Notes: a model not told the origin generated them from the letters alone. A stretch of 64,000 nucleotides of DNA from Salinimicrobium sp050750585 (GCF_050750585.1 NZ_JBOJLM010000001.1:186001-250000), one strand, 5' to 3'. Shown: positions 18,001 to 27,282, numbered from the stretch's first letter. Made by a program: numbers and translations.

Positions 18001-19528
18001 ACAGTAGCTGCGGCTTGTCTGAAAGTACTGCAAGCGGCGTGTCCGATCCCATAGAACCTATTGCTTCCTTAGACAAATTTGCCATGGGCGCAATGATGGT
18101 ATTGATATCTTCCAGGGTATAGCCAAAAAGTTTTTGCCTTGTCTTGAAATCGGTTTTTTCTACAGGAGTTTTGTTTCCGGTGTAGGGAACATTAGAAAGC
18201 GGCAGTAAATTCTCATCAAGCCACTGTTGGTAAGGTTTTTCAGCTACAATTTTGCTCTTTACTTCTTCATCTTCAATGATCCTTCCTTCATTCATATCTA
18301 CAAGAAACATTCGGCCCGGTTCAAGACGCCCATGCCGCGCCACATTTTCCGGGGCTATTTCAATGACTCCTGTTTCCGAAGCCATTACCACGTACCCATC
18401 TTTGGTTACGGTATAGCGCGAAGGGCGTAATCCATTCCTGTCCAAAAGGGCTCCAATGTAGTTTCCATCTGTAAAGGGAATAGAAGCGGGCCCATCCCAG
18501 GGTTCCATGATACACGAATTGTATTCGTAAAATGCCTTTTTTGCAGGGTTCATCACAGGATTTTTTTCCCATGCTTCAGGAACCATCATCATAATGGCTT
18601 CGGGTAGGGAACGGCCGGTGTGTAAAAGAAGTTCCAGTACCGTATCCATAGAGGCAGAATCCGATTTTCCTTCAGCAGTAACAGGAATTATCTCCTTAAT
18701 ATACTCTCCTAAAAGGTCACTTTTGAAGAGCTCTTCCCGGTCTTTCATTCGGCTTAAGTTGCCACGCAGCGTGTTGATCTCTCCATTGTGGCACATATAC
18801 CTAAAAGGTTGTGCGAGATCCCAGCTAGGGAAGGTATTGGTAGAAAATCGCTGGTGTACCAGGGCGAGCTTGGTTACCAGGTCGTGGTCATTAAGATCGG
18901 TATAGTAAATATTAATATCTTCGGGCATAAGCAGCCCTTTGTAAATAATGGTTGTAGTAGAAAGGCTGGCTACATAGAAGTGAAAGGAATCAGAAAGAGA
19001 GGATTCCTGTACTTTGTGTTCAGCTATTTTACGCGCTGTGAAAAGTCGGGCGTTAAATTCTTTTTCTGAAATCTCCTCATCCTTACCAATAAAGATTTGC
19101 TGCACATTGGGTTCGCTAAGAGCGGCAACATTTCCAAGGCAGGATTTGTCTACCGGCACTTCCCGCCAGCCCAGCATTTTTAAATGCTGCCTCTTTATCT
19201 CTTTTTCAAAGATCTCCTTTACTATTTTTCGCTGGTTGGCCGCAGGAGGTAAAAAGACCATTCCTACTGCATATTCTTTGGGGTTGGGAATTTCAAAATC
19301 ACATACTTTTTTAAAGTAGGCGTGTGGAATTTCTATTAAAATACCCGCACCGTCTCCGGTTCTGCCATCTGCACTCACAGCACCACGGTGCTCCAGTCTC
19401 ACCAGGATGTTAAGTGCTTTATGAATAATATCGTTGGTCCTTTTGCCCTTTAAGTTGCAAATAAATCCTGCGCCACAATTGTCGTGTTCAAATTCGGGGG
19501 AGTAGAGTCCCTGTTGCTTCATTCTCAT
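15005..19528 (-). CDS. gltB: Glutamate synthase large subunit
   Basis: 1,507 residues, the usual size. After a short propeptide-like start (MRMKQQGLYSPEFEHDN) comes CGAGFICNL, whose Cys is the N-terminal nucleophile of the class II amidotransferase domain that frees ammonia from glutamine. The central and FMN-binding domains follow (GGEDESRF, GAKPGEGGHLPG, VSGYDGGTGAAP). Cysteines in CIMMRACHLNTCPVGIATQ bind the 3Fe-4S cluster. The last ~250 residues form the right-handed beta-helix (GANLxV-type glycine repeats). An AAGGAGA sequence before the ATG is an unusually good Shine-Dalgarno for this phylum. ATG at 19522 (MKQQ) is an alternative start. Confidence 0.97.
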   Translation of the reverse strand: MRMKQQGLYSPEFEHDNCGAGFICNLKGKRTNDIIHKALNILVRLEHRGAVSADGRTGDGAGILIEIPHAYFKKVCDFEIPNPKEYAVGMVFLPPAANQRKIVKEIFEKEIKRQHLKMLGWREVPVDKSCLGNVAALSEPNVQQIFIGKDEEISEKEFNARLFTARKIAEHKVQESSLSDSFHFYVASLSTTTIIYKGLLMPEDINIYYTDLNDHDLVTKLALVHQRFSTNTFPSWDLAQPFRYMCHNGEINTLRGNLSRMKDREELFKSDLLGEYIKEIIPVTAEGKSDSASMDTVLELLLHTGRSLPEAIMMMVPEAWEKNPVMNPAKKAFYEYNSCIMEPWDGPASIPFTDGNYIGALLDRNGLRPSRYTVTKDGYVVMASETGVIEIAPENVARHGRLEPGRMFLVDMNEGRIIEDEEVKSKIVAEKPYQQWLDENLLPLSNVPYTGNKTPVEKTDFKTRQKLFGYTLEDINTIIAPMANLSKEAIGSMGSDTPLAVLSDKPQLLFNYFKQLFAQVTNPPLDGIREEIVTDISLSLGEDRNLFEITPEHAKKLRIQNPVISNEDLDKIKYIDIPGFKTASIPILYQADKGLNGVEERLDEIIIEITAAVDRGCNIIILSDRNTNEDLAPIPSLLACSYVHHTVKKHHKRSSFEIVIESAEPREPHHFALLFGYGASAINPFMVNEIIYDLVEKKELDVTDPEVAVQNFNTAVGKGIVKIMNKIGISTLHSYRGAQIFEILGLNKKFVNKYFCSTPTRIEGIGLYEVEKEIQKRYRKAFNPAEDQKGMDLEIGGDYRWRRNGERHMFNPATVAKLQQAVKQNNPKSYEEYSRLVNEQTRNLMTIRGMFKFKDLNPVPIEEVEPWTEIVKRFKTGAMSFGSISKEAHENLSIAMNRMKGKSNSGEGGEDESRFHKSPDGDWRNSAIKQVASGRFGVSINYLTNAQEIQIKMAQGAKPGEGGHLPGPKVNQEIAKTRNSTPYVGLISPPPHHDIYSIEDLAQLIFDLKNANREARINVKLVSKVGVGTIAAGVAKAKADVVLVSGYDGGTGAAPLTSLRHAGLPWELGIAEVQQTLLLNDLRSRIVVECDGQLKTGRDVAIACLLGAEEFGFSTAPLVASGCIMMRACHLNTCPVGIATQDPELRKNFKGTPEHVINFMYFVAQELRQIMADLGYRTINEMVGQSQKLDMNKAIEHYKAQGIDLSNILYKPDIDESMTLYNSKQQDHRLDDVLDFEILRQAHPAIYRKEKMKLDFPITNINRTTGAIISNEISKIHGAKGLPKNTLTLNFTGAAGQSFGAFATRGLTLNVEGNTNDYFGKGLSGATLSVKKPSTATFKSNENVIIGNVALYGATNGEAYINGIGGERFCVRNSGARAVIEGIGDHGCEYMTGGVAVILGNIGRNFAAGMSGGVAYIYDPDNKINSHNFNMEMIDLEKPSEENLEELKTLIQNHYSYTQSDVAKEILEAWETAATGFIKVMPVEYKKALKILEEEKLRNAQTELKTA

Positions 19529-19593
19529 ATAGATCTCCTTGGAAAAATTACTGAATATCCAGCAAATTAGCCATTTCTATAATAATAGAATAA

Positions 19594-19601
19594 CAAAATT
19601 A
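19594..19601 (-). promoter_or_regulatory. Likely -7 element of the gltBD promoter
   Basis: Read on the minus strand the sequence is TAATTTTG, an exact TAnnTTTG match, about 66 bp before the gltB start. No convincing TTG -33 element was fixed at 17-23 bp spacing. Confidence 0.45.
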
Positions 19602-19916
19602 TTATTTTAATACATTAAATATTGATTTAAGAATATAATTCGATTAAAATGATAAATTAGGAATATAGAGGAGTCATATTAAGAATTATGTAATTCAAAA
19701 TTGATCAGATTTTTTCTGCGGAAGGTTGGGGAATTGCAAAGAAATAAGACGGGGTAAAACTGAAGTAAAATGCGTCTTACTCCGAAATTTTATGGATATT
19801 CAAAAATGCCATTTTTGACTAACTTTTTTTGTAACAGACCTAACCTGATAAATATCATGGTTTTAGCCTAATGTTTTTCCGACTTTCAGTCTTTCCCCGT
19901 CATCCAGCATTTTTTG
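19602..19916. other. Intergenic stretch upstream of gltB
   Basis: Very AT-rich DNA with the palindrome at 19800. No ORF with a recognisable product is present, and no riboswitch was recognised. Confidence 0.5.
19800..19818. repeat. 19-bp dispersed palindrome, copy 3
   Basis: TCAAAAATG-C-CATTTTTGA, perfect, followed by CTAACTTTTTTT. It is 272 bp upstream of gltB. Confidence 0.85.
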
Positions 19917-20006
19917 ATGGAATATAAAATCTACATAGCAGGAGGGATTGTGACAATTCTCGTTGTGGCCCTGTACTGGATCCTTATTAGCAGGAACAGC
20001 AAGTAG
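19917..20006 (+). CDS. Possible 29-aa single-helix membrane microprotein
   Basis: ATG to TAG encodes MEYKIYIAGGIVTILVVALY then WILISRNSK: one hydrophobic helix with a short basic tail. That is a plausible membrane microprotein. The competing minus-strand frame across the same DNA has no sensible features. No promoter or ribosome binding site was identified, and short hydrophobic frames arise by chance, so support is weak. Confidence 0.3.
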   Translation: MEYKIYIAGGIVTILVVALYWILISRNSK

Positions 20007-20126
20007 ACCTACGGCTTTTTCCCTTCGCTGTTTCAAATTACCGAATCTGGAAAAGATAGCAAGAGGCAAGACTTTGTGTGAGTAAATTTCACCAATCCCT
20101 AACCCTTAATCACTAATAACCAATAA

Positions 20127-21107
20127 CTAATTGAGGGAACTGGGTAAAAATCCGTAATACTTTTTGAAGGCCACTGTAAAGTGCTGCGGATTCTTATAAC
20201 CTACTTCATAAGAGGCTTCAGAAACCGACAATTTTTCATGGGTGATAAGCTCTTTCGCTTTTTCCATACGCAGCCCGGTGATGTACTTGAAAATTGTGGT
20301 AGAATGCACCTTTTTGAAACTCTGTTTGAGTTTTGAGGTGTTGAGACCTGCTATGGGAGCAAGTTCGTTTATGGTGAGGTTTTTTCTGAAGTTCTTCTTA
20401 ATGTGCTCCTCCACCCGTAGAATCCCTGTGTACTCCTTTTTTGGAAGGTGATCTTCCTGTGAAACACTATTTTTCGCGCCATCGTCTACCAGAAAACTCA
20501 GTAACATGGCGGTAATTCGTGCTTCGAGGTAGATCTTTTTGATATGTCCGCAGTAACGGCAACTAATAATTTCCCGTATGTGTTGCTGCAATTCTACCGG
20601 AATGATCCGGCTTTCCTCCCACAACAGGAACGGGTGGTCCTCTTTAATTCCGTCTTTCAAAGAAGATAATCCGCTGTAATCGGGGCCCATGATCTTCCGA
20701 AGTAATTTTTCTGTAAACAGTACTTCCAGGGTTTTCCGGGAAGAAGATTTGAAGTTCAAACACCCTTCGGGCCTGGGGAGGTAAAAGATATTGAAATGGC
20801 CGGCAGGTATAGAGATCGCAGGTACAGAAGGATCTACTGGGCAAAAATTATAATCTCCTTCCAGTTCAAAATGCAGTTTAAAAAGAGGCGAATTTCCCGA
20901 AATGTTTATCGAATAACCTGCCGAAGCTTCCAGGTCTTGTGTAATTAAACAGAAATGGTCCAGGTGCAGCTCGTGCATACTGCCTTTAACAAGCTCCTGG
21001 TCAATAATGAAGGTTTCTTCACTGAAGGCCTCGGCGCAAAAATCTTTGCTGAAAGTCTTTACTACAGCATTTTCTTCAAAAAAAGAGCTTTCTAACCTGA
21101 ATTTCAT
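20127..21107 (-). CDS. AraC-family transcriptional regulator
   Basis: 326 residues. The last ~100 hold the two helix-turn-helix units of AraC proteins: ELAPIAGLNTSKLKQSFKKV and the signature VSEASYEVGYKNPQHFTVAF, ending KKYYGFLPSSLN. The N-terminal ~200 residues are a beta-rich sensing region of no recognised subtype. It is transcribed away from the TonB receptor gene and shares its upstream region. That arrangement matches PchR-type regulators, which respond to a siderophore and switch on its receptor, so a role controlling 21277-26375 is inferred. Confidence 0.9.
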   Translation of the reverse strand: MKFRLESSFFEENAVVKTFSKDFCAEAFSEETFIIDQELVKGSMHELHLDHFCLITQDLEASAGYSINISGNSPLFKLHFELEGDYNFCPVDPSVPAISIPAGHFNIFYLPRPEGCLNFKSSSRKTLEVLFTEKLLRKIMGPDYSGLSSLKDGIKEDHPFLLWEESRIIPVELQQHIREIISCRYCGHIKKIYLEARITAMLLSFLVDDGAKNSVSQEDHLPKKEYTGILRVEEHIKKNFRKNLTINELAPIAGLNTSKLKQSFKKVHSTTIFKYITGLRMEKAKELITHEKLSVSEASYEVGYKNPQHFTVAFKKYYGFLPSSLN

Positions 21108-21225
21108 TTGTCTTGTCGCCTGACTTCCTTTTAAATAACATCGCTAAAGGGTCGGGGTGGGCACATTATTCTTTTCACGTAAGTAAAAATTCCTTTTGCG
21201 TTACCCAACGGCAAGCCTCCCCCTT

Positions 21226-21233
21226 TACTTTTG
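21226..21233 (+). promoter_or_regulatory. -7 element for the TonB receptor operon
   Basis: TACTTTTG is an exact TAnnTTTG match 43 bp before the receptor start. No -33 TTG lies at the right spacing, as expected for a promoter that needs an activator such as the divergent AraC protein. Confidence 0.5.
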
Positions 21234-21276
21234 CCAAAGGTAATTATTTTTATTAAATCTAAATAAGCCCATTCTT

Positions 21277-23760
21277 TTGAAATCTGCATCTTCATATATC
21301 TGGTCCGTTCTCTTCTGCTTTTTTTCGGTGGTTGTGTTTGGGCAAACAGCTAACAATTCCGGGGAAAAGGCCGGGCAGACAGTTAGTGCTACATATACCG
21401 TTTCTGGCTACGTAAAAGACCACAATGGATATTCTTCGGCCAATGTTGAAGTAATTCTCTCAAATACTTCGGAAGAATTCAAGTCGACATCGAATTATTC
21501 AGGTTATTATGAAATTTCCGGGGTGCCTTCAGGGTCATATATAATTGAACTTCGGAAGGAGAACCACGTTGAATATGGCGAAGTGATCATTAACGGGGAA
21601 GACGTGGTGCAGAACTTTCAGATTAAAAATAAAGGAGATTATGAACTGAGTGAGGTACTTCTGAATGTAGAATCTGTAAAATCTGAAATTGAAAAGAAAG
21701 GTTTCGCGGTAAATGTCATTGAAACAGAAGAAGCTGCGGTAAGAAATATTCAAACCAACGAACTCCTGAACAGAAGTGTGGGAGTGAAAATAAGACAGGG
21801 TGGTGGTTTGGGCTCTTCTGTAGACTATAACCTCAACGGGATGTCTGGTAACTCCATCCAGATTTTTATTGACGGAATTCCACTTTCGTCTTACGGTTCT
21901 TCCTTCGACCTTAGCAGCATTAGCCCCAGCATGATAGAACGTATTGATGTCTACAAAGGTGTGGTTCCTGCCGAACTTGCTTTTGATGCTTTGGGAGGTG
22001 CCATAAATGTCATTTTGAGAGATGATTTTAGAACCCAGATCAATGCTTCGGTTTCTTATGGCTCCTTCAATACTTTCCAGTCCAATTTCAATGCAGTTTA
22101 CCAGGCAGAGAACTCCGGATTTTTTGTGAAAGCTTCAGGATTTTATAACCATTCCGATAATGATTACGAGGTTTGGGGAAGGAATGTTTACAACATTCTG
22201 CCCAATGGGAAATATGATTATGTAAAGGTGAAGAGGTTCAATGATGAATACTCTTCCCGTGGCGGAATTCTAGAAGCAGGTTTCAAAAAGGTCAATTGGG
22301 CCGATAAATTTTCTGTGGGATATACGGCTTCAGATTCTTACAACGAAATTCAGCATGGTGCGTACATGACCATCCCATATAAAGGAAGGTTCATGGAAGC
22401 CGAGGCGGGTATTGTGAATCTCACATACGAAAAATCTGATCTTTTTATTAAAGGTCTAGACTTCAATTTTCACGGTTTATACAACGAGCGCAAAAGAACT
22501 ATAAATGATACGGTGACCTGGACCTACAACTGGTCTGGTGAACTTAGCCGCGACCGAAAAGGAGATCCTATACCGTCGCAGCGGGGAGCACAGCAGGGAG
22601 CGCCTACCATTGCAAATATTTACCGGGATATTTACTCTTTTAGGGGAGGACTTACTTACTCCTTTAACAACAATCACAAGATTGGCCTGCACCACGTACT
22701 TTACAATATTTCGAGGGAGCAGAATGATGAACTGTGGAACGGGATAAGAAAGAACTTCGTTGAAACCCGTGAGCTTGAAAAGAAAATTTCCTCTTTTTCT
22801 TATGAGTCAAGGTGGTTCAAGGATAAATTAAAGGCCAATGTATTCGGAAAATATTATCAGCAGAAGACGAATAAAATGGATCCCCGTGTTGCAACTATTG
22901 ACGGGGAAGAGGTGCGGGTAGAAGAATACTTCAGCAATATTTTTGACTACACGGGATACGGGATGGCCCTTTCTTACCTGGTAAACTCGGGCATTGCCAT
23001 CTTAGGTTCCGCAGAAAAAGCCCTCAGGCTTCCTACCGATAACGAGATCTTTGGGGATGTAGGAGAAAATGTTGCCGAAAATTCAGGACTGGAACCCGAA
23101 CAAAGCAATAATTATAACCTCGGATTCAAGATCGGCCCGTACAAAATTGCTGAACACAGCGTCTCTCTCTACGCTTCTGGATTTTTAAGAGACACACGCG
23201 GAATGATTGTAAGGGAGCCCCAAATGACTTTGAATGATGCACAACAAACTGCTCCTTTTGTAAACATGCGAGGAACGGAGTCTAAAGGCTTTGATGCAGA
23301 ACTGAATTATATTTTTAAAAATAACCTCAACCTGCTGGTCAACTTGTCCAAATTCAATACCAGGGTGAGTACAAAGTATGATTCCAACGGCAATGTCTTG
23401 TTTAACTACAACGCACAAATACCCAGTGAACCATTCTTTACTGCCAATGCTTCGGCCCGGTATTCCTTCAAAAATGTGTTTCAGAAGGAATCTTTACTAA
23501 ACATCTATTACAACTATGCTTTTGTTGACTCCTTTTACAACGTATGGGTGGTGAATAAAAGGAGCGGACTTGAAAACTCGATGGTCCCTGAACAACATAT
23601 ACAGGATGTGGGCTTGAGCTACGTCTTTCCAAAAAAGAATCTCATTGTGAGCTTTGATGCCAACAACATATTCAACAAACAGGCTTATGACAATTTTGCC
23701 GTGCAGAAGCCGGGAAGAGCCTTCTATTTAAAACTCAATTATTCAATCAATAAATTCTAA
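21277..23760 (+). CDS. TonB-dependent outer-membrane receptor (siderophore type)
   Basis: 827 residues, starting at a TTG codon (21277) that leads straight into a signal peptide (SSYIWSVLFCFFSVVVFGQT). A CarboxypepD_reg-like domain follows (YTVSGYVKDHNGYSSANVEV), then a plug (NVIETEEAAVRN, IDGIPLSSYGSSFDLSSI, IDVYKGVVPAELA) and a 22-strand-type beta-barrel ending in an aromatic pattern (AFYLKLNYSINKF). The C-terminal strand is right for outer-membrane insertion. With the DUF4374 lipoprotein and PepSY protein immediately downstream this is probably a ferric-siderophore receptor. The ligand is not determined. Confidence 0.93.
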   Translation: MKSASSYIWSVLFCFFSVVVFGQTANNSGEKAGQTVSATYTVSGYVKDHNGYSSANVEVILSNTSEEFKSTSNYSGYYEISGVPSGSYIIELRKENHVEYGEVIINGEDVVQNFQIKNKGDYELSEVLLNVESVKSEIEKKGFAVNVIETEEAAVRNIQTNELLNRSVGVKIRQGGGLGSSVDYNLNGMSGNSIQIFIDGIPLSSYGSSFDLSSISPSMIERIDVYKGVVPAELAFDALGGAINVILRDDFRTQINASVSYGSFNTFQSNFNAVYQAENSGFFVKASGFYNHSDNDYEVWGRNVYNILPNGKYDYVKVKRFNDEYSSRGGILEAGFKKVNWADKFSVGYTASDSYNEIQHGAYMTIPYKGRFMEAEAGIVNLTYEKSDLFIKGLDFNFHGLYNERKRTINDTVTWTYNWSGELSRDRKGDPIPSQRGAQQGAPTIANIYRDIYSFRGGLTYSFNNNHKIGLHHVLYNISREQNDELWNGIRKNFVETRELEKKISSFSYESRWFKDKLKANVFGKYYQQKTNKMDPRVATIDGEEVRVEEYFSNIFDYTGYGMALSYLVNSGIAILGSAEKALRLPTDNEIFGDVGENVAENSGLEPEQSNNYNLGFKIGPYKIAEHSVSLYASGFLRDTRGMIVREPQMTLNDAQQTAPFVNMRGTESKGFDAELNYIFKNNLNLLVNLSKFNTRVSTKYDSNGNVLFNYNAQIPSEPFFTANASARYSFKNVFQKESLLNIYYNYAFVDSFYNVWVVNKRSGLENSMVPEQHIQDVGLSYVFPKKNLIVSFDANNIFNKQAYDNFAVQKPGRAFYLKLNYSINKF

Positions 23761-23771
23761 AATTATTAAAC

Positions 23772-25121
23772 ATGAAAAATAGATTTACAAGACTATTTGG
23801 TTATACCGCTGTAGTTGGACTATTAAGCCTGTCTACGGCATGTAGCAGCGATGATGATTCGGTTTCTCCAGCGCCTGAACCTAACCCTGAACAGAGCAGG
23901 TGGCTTACCATTGCAGGAGCAGTAATGGACGAAACTCCTGGTAACGGTAACGGCGGAACCGTGCTATATTCTATTTCAAAAGAAAATGCTGAAGATCCCA
24001 ACTACGCGATCAATGTTTTTGATAACGGTTTCCAGGTGAGATCTCAAAGAACAGCGAGATTACAATCTTCGGTAGATGGTTCTACTATGTTCAACATTGC
24101 TTACGGGGGTGACAATGGAGGTGAATTCTCAAAGTACATCGTTAACGGAGGTGATAACTTTGAACCAACAGGAGGCCTGGTAAATATTTCACAATATGCA
24201 GGGACTTCTCCAAGATGGGTAAAACTTTTTGACGGAGACAAAACCGGGGTAGCCGTTAGTGTAACAAGCCCTATGGTAAATGATGGGGACACTTACGAGT
24301 ACACAAGAGGTACAGCAACCATCGTTACCATAGATATGGAGAACGTTGAGATCTCGAATAACATCTCTTTTGAACTCCCACTGCCTGCAGAAGAAGAGGC
24401 AGCAGGGCACCATATTTTTAGGTTAGATACGCCTGTACTTAACGCTGCAGGAGATAAATTGATCATTGGTACCTGGATGGGGAAAACAGATCCTGCTACA
24501 GGAGAACGCGACGCCAACGCCTATGAAAGACTTGGTTCTAAAGCGGTGGTTGTAGATTACCCGTCTCTAGAAAATCCTAAGATCATTACTTCTACTGTAG
24601 GATTTGGAGACACCAGCGGTTACCGTAGCTTTAACAGCTTTTTAGCCGAAGACGGTAATATTTACCAGGCTACCCAAAGAGATCCGGGGGGTTCTCATAT
24701 TCTAAAGATCAATACAGATAATGAATATGATAACAGCTATGATTTTAGCCTTGATGAAGCCCTTAACGTTACAGGTTCATACATCCAGAGCTGGAGATAT
24801 GTGAAAAATGGTATCGCTTATGTAATGTACACGCACGAGGATGCAGCGACTACCAGCTTTAGCGCCAGCACCCAGCAGAGTTTCCTTGCAAGAGTAGATC
24901 TTAATGCCAAAACTGCACAAAAAGTAGACCTGCCTTATGAGCCAGATATGTACTTTTTCCAGTACCAGGGCTTTGTGGTAGATGGAGATAATGTTTATGT
25001 TACTGTTTCCCCGGTTGGAAAAGACGGGAATATCTATGTTATTAACAGTATAACAGGTGAAGTGACCAAAGGGGCGCAACTGCTTAACGAGCCAGGAAAC
25101 CATTTCATCGGAGTGTTTTAA
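23772..25121 (+). CDS. DUF4374 lipoprotein of the iron-uptake operon
   Basis: 449 residues with a lipoprotein signal: the lipobox LSTAC with Cys24, then an acidic linker (SSDDDSVSPAPEPNPEQ). The rest is beta-rich with repeated blade-like strands, consistent with a propeller fold, and matches DUF4374 as I know it (WLTIAGAVMDE..., TVLYSISKENAE). DUF4374 proteins regularly accompany TonB receptors and PepSY reductase-like proteins, so a surface or periplasmic role in handling a siderophore is inferred. Only 11 bp separate it from the receptor gene. Confidence 0.85.
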   Translation: MKNRFTRLFGYTAVVGLLSLSTACSSDDDSVSPAPEPNPEQSRWLTIAGAVMDETPGNGNGGTVLYSISKENAEDPNYAINVFDNGFQVRSQRTARLQSSVDGSTMFNIAYGGDNGGEFSKYIVNGGDNFEPTGGLVNISQYAGTSPRWVKLFDGDKTGVAVSVTSPMVNDGDTYEYTRGTATIVTIDMENVEISNNISFELPLPAEEEAAGHHIFRLDTPVLNAAGDKLIIGTWMGKTDPATGERDANAYERLGSKAVVVDYPSLENPKIITSTVGFGDTSGYRSFNSFLAEDGNIYQATQRDPGGSHILKINTDNEYDNSYDFSLDEALNVTGSYIQSWRYVKNGIAYVMYTHEDAATTSFSASTQQSFLARVDLNAKTAQKVDLPYEPDMYFFQYQGFVVDGDNVYVTVSPVGKDGNIYVINSITGEVTKGAQLLNEPGNHFIGVF

Positions 25122-25202
25122 TTTTGAATTAGCTTATCATATCTTACTCCATAGTTCCGGCTACAGCTTTTTGTTGTATGCCGGAACTTTAAATTTCTTT
25201 CA

Positions 25203-26375
25203 ATGAAGAATAAAAAGAAAAAATACGGCATTAGAAAGTTCCTCAATGACGTTCATCTATGGCTTGGCCTTGCCAGTGGGATCATCCTTTTCCTGGTTTG
25301 TTTCAGCGGAACTGTACTCACTTTTGAGAAGGAAATTAAAAATTTTTTTGCTGAAGATTTCAAGGTCTCGGGTACGCAGGCTATGGAAATTGAAGCACTC
25401 ACTGAAGTATTGCAGCAGGAAGGAGAGGTCTCTTCGGTAAGTATTCCTGCTGAAGCCGGGAAACCTTACGAATTCCGGGTAAAGACATCTCCCGAAGATC
25501 GTCGCGGCACCACCTTCTACGTAGATCCCTACACCGGTGATTACATGCAGACCAAAAAGTCTTCGCTTGACGATTTTTTTATGTGGAATTTCAGGATGCA
25601 CAGATGGCTGCTTTTAGATTCGGCTATAGGACGTCCCATTGTGGGAATAGCCACCATTATCTTCTTTATTCTTTCCCTGAGTGGCGTTGTACTTTGGTTC
25701 CCCAAAAAGCTGAAGTGGAAAAACATGAAGAGCGGCTTTAAGATAAAAACCTCGGCCAACTGGAAACGCATCAATCACGATCTTCACAATACACTCGGGT
25801 TTTACGCCTGTATTGTATTGGTCATCATGACCCTCACAGGGCTCTTCTGGAGTTTTGAGTGGTACCGCGAAGCAGGAAGTGCAGTTTTGGGTACAAAAGT
25901 CTTTAACAGGGGTGGAGGCCCTTCCTTTACTTCCAATGAAAATATAACTGAAGCCGATGAAGCCTCAATAGCCTCTATCTACAACATTTCTTCGGAAGAG
26001 CTCAACTATGAAGGCACCACCACAATTTCGTTCCCTTCCGAAAGGGAGCAGGTGTACAAGGTGAGAAAGACCAACGACAACGGCTGGTCTCCTGTGACTT
26101 CAGATCAATTGGTGATAGACCGCGATGGTACAGTTTTGAACAAAGAGATCTTTAGTGAAAAACCACTTAATTTACAGGTGGCTTCCCTCATCAAACCTAT
26201 CCATACAGGAGAGATATTCGGAACTTTCTCCAAGATCATCTATTTCCTGGCCTGTTTAATCGCGACTACTTTGCCGGTTACCGGTACGCTGATATGGCTT
26301 AACAAGATGAAAAAGAAGAAGCCTAAGAATAGAGCCAGGAAACAAGAGGAAAGAGTCAAGACTGTTACGGAATAA
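25203..26375 (+). CDS. PepSY-associated TM domain protein (siderophore reductase-like)
   Basis: 390 residues with four membrane helices: VHLWLGLASGIILFLVCFSG, a second at ~140 (GIATIIFFILSLSGVVLWF), a third at ~200 (NTLGFYACIVLVIMTLTGLF) and a last near 350 (IIYFLACLIATTLPVTGTL). Large extracytoplasmic PepSY domains lie between them. Histidines in DVHLW, RMHRW, INHDLHNT and IHTGEIFG are the likely haem-b ligands of this family (FhuF/FoxB-like ferric-siderophore reductases). It is the third gene of the module, 81 bp after DUF4374. Confidence 0.9.
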   Translation: MKNKKKKYGIRKFLNDVHLWLGLASGIILFLVCFSGTVLTFEKEIKNFFAEDFKVSGTQAMEIEALTEVLQQEGEVSSVSIPAEAGKPYEFRVKTSPEDRRGTTFYVDPYTGDYMQTKKSSLDDFFMWNFRMHRWLLLDSAIGRPIVGIATIIFFILSLSGVVLWFPKKLKWKNMKSGFKIKTSANWKRINHDLHNTLGFYACIVLVIMTLTGLFWSFEWYREAGSAVLGTKVFNRGGGPSFTSNENITEADEASIASIYNISSEELNYEGTTTISFPSEREQVYKVRKTNDNGWSPVTSDQLVIDRDGTVLNKEIFSEKPLNLQVASLIKPIHTGEIFGTFSKIIYFLACLIATTLPVTGTLIWLNKMKKKKPKNRARKQEERVKTVTE

Positions 26376-26569
26376 ATTTTTGCGGGTTTCGGGTTGCCAG
26401 TTGTCAGTTGTCAGTTTGTGGAGTGTGGAGTCCTGATTAGAGTTGACCCTTTTTAGAAGTTGGATGATTCTATTAACTCCCGCACCGCATATTTCTGCCA
26501 CTGACCACGGAGCACTGGACACTTCTATTTTCGCCCTTCTAACTTCTAAAATCGTACTTTTACAGGGCT

Positions 26570-27211
26570 ATGAAAAAGACCTTCAGCTACCTGTGGCCGC
26601 TCACCAAAAAGTACAACTCCAATTACAATGGGAAACTGGAAGTCACCTGGATCAACGGCCGAAAGGTGCTTGACAGCAGTAACGCCAATTATTCTTACGG
26701 CGCCCTTCAGGAAGTGCTTGACCACGGCTTTGCAGAAGTGCGTGCAGATCGTGCTGCCCCGGTGCTGCTTCTGGGTTTGGGAGGCGGTAGTGCAATTCCC
26801 CTCCTTCGGAATAAATATGGCTACTACGGAAAAATTACTGCCGTAGAACTCGATGCTGCAGTTATAGAAATTGCCAAAAATGAGTTTAATATTGAAGCAC
26901 ATCAACCCCTCGAGTTGCTGTGTGCCGATGCTGAAGCATTTGTCGCATCTTCGCAACAGCAGTTCGGGTTTATAATCGTCGACCTCTTCCTGGATCTCAA
27001 GGTGCCGGCACAGTTCTTTACCGATGCTTTCTGGAAGAATGTTGCAGCATTATTATCGGCAGATGGGAAAGTGCTTTTCAATGCCGGAATAAATGAGGCG
27101 CACCAGGAGCAGATCGATTACCTGCTCAAAAATGACACTTTAGGCATACATTTTCAGAAGAAGGAAAATGTCTACGGTAGTAACACCCTGCTGCTTGGGG
27201 AACGGAAGTAA
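26570..27211 (+). CDS. Spermidine-synthase-like SAM methyltransferase-fold protein
   Basis: 213 residues. VLLLGLGGGSAIPLLRN is the SAM-binding glycine motif, and ITAVELDAAVIEIAKNEF contains the acidic residue that holds the ribose. FIIVDLFLDLKVPAQFFT is the next core strand. The pattern is that of SpeE-type proteins, but the protein lacks the full polyamine-binding N-terminal domain and is short (SpeE is ~280). The family includes many uncharacterised methyltransferase-like proteins, so polyamine synthesis should not be assumed. It is a single gene 195 bp after the PepSY gene. Confidence 0.82.
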   Translation: MKKTFSYLWPLTKKYNSNYNGKLEVTWINGRKVLDSSNANYSYGALQEVLDHGFAEVRADRAAPVLLLGLGGGSAIPLLRNKYGYYGKITAVELDAAVIEIAKNEFNIEAHQPLELLCADAEAFVASSQQQFGFIIVDLFLDLKVPAQFFTDAFWKNVAALLSADGKVLFNAGINEAHQEQIDYLLKNDTLGIHFQKKENVYGSNTLLLGERK

Positions 27212-27263
27212 AGCTGAAGCATTCCTTACGAATGAAAGACCACGATAGATAAAATATGAGGTC

Positions 27264-27282
27264 TCAAAAATGGCATTTTCGG
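27264..27282. repeat. 19-bp dispersed palindrome, copy 4 (degenerate)
   Basis: TCAAAAATGGCATTTTCGG: left arm intact, right arm changed at two positions. It lies downstream of the spermidine-synthase-like gene. Confidence 0.7.

Noticed and set aside
19863..20069. 68-residue minus-strand frame as a gene
   Set aside because: No domain, signal or sensible composition; the plus strand of the same DNA has a better, though weak, 29-residue membrane peptide.
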